A stretch of 64,000 bases of DNA from Bacteroidetes bacterium ADurb.Bin145 (lineage in GTDB: Bacteria; Bacteroidota; Bacteroidia; Bacteroidales; VadinHA17): assembly GCA_002070505.1 (NCBI GenBank), contig MWDJ01000002.1:1-64000 (forward strand). The letters are read 5' to 3'. This document shows positions 61,820-64,000 of the stretch, one piece after another. Numbering within the stretch: position 1 is the first letter of the stretch; each line of letters opens with the position of its first letter. The notes under the pieces were generated by a model. That model was not told where the DNA came from, did no database searches, and worked only from the letters and a program-made list of their open reading frames with translations. The position numbers and the translations under genes are program-made.

Positions 61820-64000
61820 ATATATAAACAAGCGCCGTTACTGATTTTTCTTCTGGGTCTTTCACTAACTGTCTCCGGCCAGCCGGTAACGGAACACAGG
61901 TTACATATTGACGATAACCTGCAGGATATCCATTTCAATGCTTCAGAGAACTCCCTTACAGTTGAATATTCCATTTCAAATCCTGATCTCGTAGGTTTTT
62001 CGGATGAAAATGGGACCTTTTACCGGATTATCATTCCGGGACATATTCCCGCTGTTGCAACTGGCAAACCGGAAATTCCGGTACTGAGCCGTCTGATTAC
62101 CGTTCCTGATGATTTTTCGTACAAGATAAAGATATCAGATGTAAGATCCTCAGAAATAAATCCGGCCAGGCTGAAGATAAAAGGTATTCTGTTCCCAGCC
62201 CAGGAAGGGGAAACAAAAGAGCCTCAGAAGAAAAAACAGTTTTCTTTCGATAAAGCAGTTTATGCATCGCGGGAATTCATCAAGACCGATACAGTAACAA
62301 TTGAGCCGGCAGGCAGATTGAGGAATATTAACCTGGCAACCCTGACTATCTCTCCCGTCAGGTATAATCCTTCATCAAACCTGCTCAATGTGATCACCTC
62401 GATGAAAATTGAGATAATCTTCTCAGGTTCAAAATCACTGACACCGGTATCACCTGCTCTCTCAAAATTGCTTGAGAAGGGGATTGCCAACTACTACCCT
62501 GACGATGTGATCCCCGGTTATACTGATAAACCTGTAAGGATGGTCATTCTTACTGATACTACTTTCCGTAAATACCTTGATCCGTTAATAGAATGGAAAA
62601 CCCTGAAAGGTTTTAAAACTGAAGTACTGTACAGAGGTGAGAAATATGCCGGTCAGGATTATACTGCCATTAAAAATACTCTTACCAACATCTATAATGC
62701 CTCTTCGAAAGAGAATCCTCCACCGGAATACCTTCTGATAATCGGAGATGTGACAAAGATCCCGCGTTGCGGAGTTTCACAGGTCACTGATTTGTATTAC
62801 GGAGAGTTCGACGGCAATGGTGATTATATACCTGAGATGTTCATAGGAAGGCTTCCCGTTAAGGATACCACAGAACTAAAATCGGTGATAAAGAAGATCG
62901 TTGAATATGAGAGATTCGAGTTTGCCGATACAAACCGTTTTTATGAGAACAGCCTTGTAACAGCGGGCTATGACGGAACTTATTATCCTTACATGAACGA
63001 ACAGTTGAAATATGCCGTATCCAATTATCTTACCGCTTCAAACAAAATAAAGGAATTTCATTTCTATTACCCTCAGACCCAGCCTGCTCATGAAGACTCT
63101 GTCAAAAAGATAATAAATAAGGGAGTATCTTTCTTGAATTATTCCGGCCATGGTTCAGTAAGCGGATGGCTTCATCTCAATATTGACACATCAGATGTAA
63201 GAAAGCTGACAAACAATAAGATGTATCCCCTTGTTGTTAGCAATGCCTGTCTTACATCAAAATTCGACGTAGCTTCACTTGGGAACAAAATGGTACTTTC
63301 CAAAAACAAAGGAGCGATAGGATTCATAGGATGCTCAAATGATTCATTCTGGAATGAAGATTTCTACTGGTCAGTTGGCCTGGGAATACCATCAGAAAAC
63401 CCCACATATGAGACGACTGGCCTGGGATTCTACGACCGGCTGTTTCATACCCATGGGGAAAATGCGTCGGACTGGTATTTTGCCATGGGCCAGATGAACT
63501 TTGCCGGTAATCTTGCGGTAAGTGCCAGTAACAGTCCACGAAAAAAATATTACTGGGAGACATATAATCTTGTCGGAGATCCGAGCATAATACCTGTCAT
63601 AGGAATACCTGAAGAATTCAACATCAATTTTCCCGACACATTACCGCCAGGTATCACATCCTTATCATTTTTATCAGAGCCTTTCTCATACGCCGCATTA
63701 TCTGATTTCAAGAACCTCTGGGATGCCTCATATGCCAGTCCTTCAGGATTAGTGACTCTGGAAATGCCTGCCCTGAAAGGCGATTCCTGCCTGCTTGTTG
63801 TTACCGGACAGAACAGAAAACCCCTGATAAAGACGATCTACTTCTCAGGGATCAATGGTGAATTCATTAACATGACAAAAGCCGGGATTGAAGATATAAA
63901 AGGCAATAATAATGGTCTGGCAGATTATGGTGAGTCGATCTACCTGGCACTTACGATAAACAATTACGGGAACAAAGATGCCACTAACCTTTCCGCAAGG
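61820..64000 (+). CDS. gingipain-like C25 cysteine peptidase (5' part, runs off the window)
   Basis: This is an open frame of over 720 codons that continues past the end of the window. A signal sequence (APLLIFLLGLSLTVSGQ) leads to a gingipain-type propeptide (ENSLTVEYSI, GKPEIPVLSRLITVPDDF). The C25 domain has RMVILTDTTFRKYL, YLLIIGDV, DLYYGEFDGNGDYIPEMFIGRLPV, the catalytic His in NYSGHGSV (63149-63151) and Cys in SNACLTSKFD (63248-63250). It should be a secreted peptidase, probably exported by type IX secretion. No ATG, GTG or TTG lies between the in-frame stop at 61796 and the signal; the start may be ATA at 61820 or CTG at 61805. The start is uncertain. Confidence 0.85.
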   Translation, partial: MYKQAPLLIFLLGLSLTVSGQPVTEHRLHIDDNLQDIHFNASENSLTVEYSISNPDLVGFSDENGTFYRIIIPGHIPAVATGKPEIPVLSRLITVPDDFSYKIKISDVRSSEINPARLKIKGILFPAQEGETKEPQKKKQFSFDKAVYASREFIKTDTVTIEPAGRLRNINLATLTISPVRYNPSSNLLNVITSMKIEIIFSGSKSLTPVSPALSKLLEKGIANYYPDDVIPGYTDKPVRMVILTDTTFRKYLDPLIEWKTLKGFKTEVLYRGEKYAGQDYTAIKNTLTNIYNASSKENPPPEYLLIIGDVTKIPRCGVSQVTDLYYGEFDGNGDYIPEMFIGRLPVKDTTELKSVIKKIVEYERFEFADTNRFYENSLVTAGYDGTYYPYMNEQLKYAVSNYLTASNKIKEFHFYYPQTQPAHEDSVKKIINKGVSFLNYSGHGSVSGWLHLNIDTSDVRKLTNNKMYPLVVSNACLTSKFDVASLGNKMVLSKNKGAIGFIGCSNDSFWNEDFYWSVGLGIPSENPTYETTGLGFYDRLFHTHGENASDWYFAMGQMNFAGNLAVSASNSPRKKYYWETYNLVGDPSIIPVIGIPEEFNINFPDTLPPGITSLSFLSEPFSYAALSDFKNLWDASYASPSGLVTLEMPALKGDSCLLVVTGQNRKPLIKTIYFSGINGEFINMTKAGIEDIKGNNNGLADYGESIYLALTINNYGNKDATNLSAR

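Noticed and set aside
61820..64000. C25 protein as PorU, the type IX sortase
   Set aside because: The His and Cys motifs and the propeptide look like secreted gingipain-type peptidases, and the typical PorU residues around the Cys are not present.

Overview
The window reads as chromosome of a Bacteroidota bacterium, most likely Bacteroidales or a Marinilabiliales-like relative, probably free-living or uncultivated. Several features support this: promoters of the form TTTG-N19-TAnnTTTG, almost no Shine-Dalgarno sequences, families typical of the phylum (DUF4831, NagP/FucP-type sugar permeases, AsmA with long tails, Reg_prop/Y_Y_Y receptors, a gingipain-type C25 peptidase), and a 6S-like RNA next to zapA. 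There are no rRNA genes, phage, plasmid genes, transposases or CRISPR arrays. One tRNA-Arg is present.

Region 1 (58-12060, minus strand) is a surface-polysaccharide operon of ten genes. Read in the direction of transcription it holds wecB, a WbpP-type UDP-GlcNAc C4 epimerase, a Wzx flippase, an EpsG/Wzy-type polymerase, a GT2, a GT4-like transferase, an asparagine-synthetase-like amidotransferase, a GT4, an O-antigen ligase/polymerase and a WecA-type initiating transferase. Many of the junctions are 1-nt gaps or stop/start overlaps, so translation is probably coupled.

Region 2 (12100-23100) is core housekeeping: ribonuclease Y, a 6S-like RNA candidate, zapA with a small coiled-coil partner, an M23 peptidase, a sugar nucleotidyltransferase, a C69 dipeptidase, ribosomal protein L19, a large AsmA-family protein and tRNA-Arg(ACG).

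Region 3 (23380-34900) is accessory and carbohydrate related. It contains an endonuclease/exonuclease/phosphatase-fold protein, small membrane proteins, a decayed beta-barrel tail, a GH51 arabinofuranosidase, an esterase with a PA14 domain, and a GT2. It also has a sugar cassette of SIS isomerase, NagP/FucP-type permease and N-acetylhexosamine-kinase-like enzyme, followed by a transglutaminase-fold protein.

Region 4 (35000-53800) is central metabolism and transport: a three-gene acyl-CoA carboxylase, PepD dipeptidase, a phosphate transporter with its DUF47 partner, an MFSD1-like permease, a secreted thioredoxin, DUF4831 lipoprotein, Nnr NAD(P)HX repair enzyme, POT peptide transporter, and a thrA-thrC-thrH operon in which ThrH sits where a homoserine kinase would be expected.

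Region 5 (53850-64000) contains a DoxX/TIM-barrel fusion, DUF6599, a Tat-exported ferredoxin-fused aldo-keto reductase, a metallo-beta-lactamase-fold hydrolase, a propeller receptor with a SpoIIE phosphatase output, and the 5' part of a secreted C25 peptidase with no ordinary start codon.

The most unusual signal is non-coding. At least eight intergenic sites carry short tandem arrays with units of 7, 8 or 9 bp. Unit sequence differs from site to site but length and style are shared. Four of the arrays begin at, or run through, the stop codon of a neighbouring gene, and most octamer units contain TAA or TAG, so a period of 8 puts a stop in every reading frame. I know of no named element that explains them.
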